Program-made: the position numbers and the translations under genes
Source of the DNA: Candidatus Hodarchaeota archaeon
GTDB taxonomy: Archaea > Asgardarchaeota > Heimdallarchaeia > Hodarchaeales > YT1-039
Length of the DNA stretch: 5,759 nt
Direction of reading: 5' to 3'
Assembly (NCBI GenBank): GCA_016840025.1
Contig: JAEOTF010000007.1
Span: 1-5,759, forward strand
Notes under the pieces: generated by a model
What the model was told of the DNA's origin: nothing
Database searches by the model: none
The model's input: the letters and a program-made list of their open reading frames with translations, nothing else
Shown here: in pieces, positions 5,722-5,759 of the stretch
Position numbering within the stretch: position 1 is the stretch's first letter
How the letters are laid out: each line of letters starts with the position of its first letter

Positions 5722-5759
5722 AATAATATTCGCTCAGATTTTTGTTTTTTGTGATTTAA

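Noticed and set aside
5442..5726. Plus-strand 94-codon frame at the right end
   Set aside because: Antisense to the N-terminal part of the membrane protein; its Arg/Ser-rich translation looks non-coding.
1..5759. A multi-gene defence, mobile or CRISPR system
   Set aside because: No nuclease, transposase, recombinase, reverse transcriptase, toxin-antitoxin pair or repeat array is visible, and the mixed gene orientations argue against a single co-transcribed module.

Overview
This 5.76-kb, AT-rich window looks archaeal. Candidate TATA boxes lie about 25 to 55 nt ahead of four of the five genes. One start is set by a clean GGTGA ribosome binding site 5 nt upstream. The proteins are of types common in archaea: a membrane-tethered winged-helix regulator, a soluble PAS histidine kinase without a visible partner, and small zinc-ribbon membrane proteins. 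The flavour is compatible with Asgard-type or other mesophilic archaea, but no marker gene here fixes the lineage.

Layout, left to right. (1) A 5'-truncated plus-strand gene (2-592) ends in a winged helix behind one membrane helix. (2) It converges on a small minus-strand gene (643-885) for a tail-anchored protein with a DnaJ-like pair of CxxC zinc knuckles, which has its own TATA box. (3) A 494-residue PAS-PAS-HisKA-HATPase sensor kinase follows (1087-2571, minus). (4) A 319-nt divergent intergenic region (2572-2890) carries candidate promoters in both directions, a long imperfect inverted repeat running into nine T's, and a 9-bp-arm palindrome between a TATA box and the predicted start of transcription. 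(5) A plus-strand gene (2891-4276) encodes an unusual composite membrane protein: extracytoplasmic beta-rich domain, zinc ribbon, then RDD domain. (6) After a T-rich terminator region, a convergent minus-strand gene (4493-5689) encodes a roughly ten-helix membrane protein of unknown family, probably from a leaderless transcript.

The genes mostly alternate in direction, so the window is not an operon. Four of the five products are membrane proteins and the fifth is a soluble sensor kinase, which gives a loose sensing and envelope theme but no demonstrable shared system. I see no mobile element, CRISPR array, tRNA, rRNA or recognisable defence locus. The best candidates for something undescribed are the composite RDD protein with its operator-like palindrome, and the structured repeat plus T-tract upstream of the kinase.
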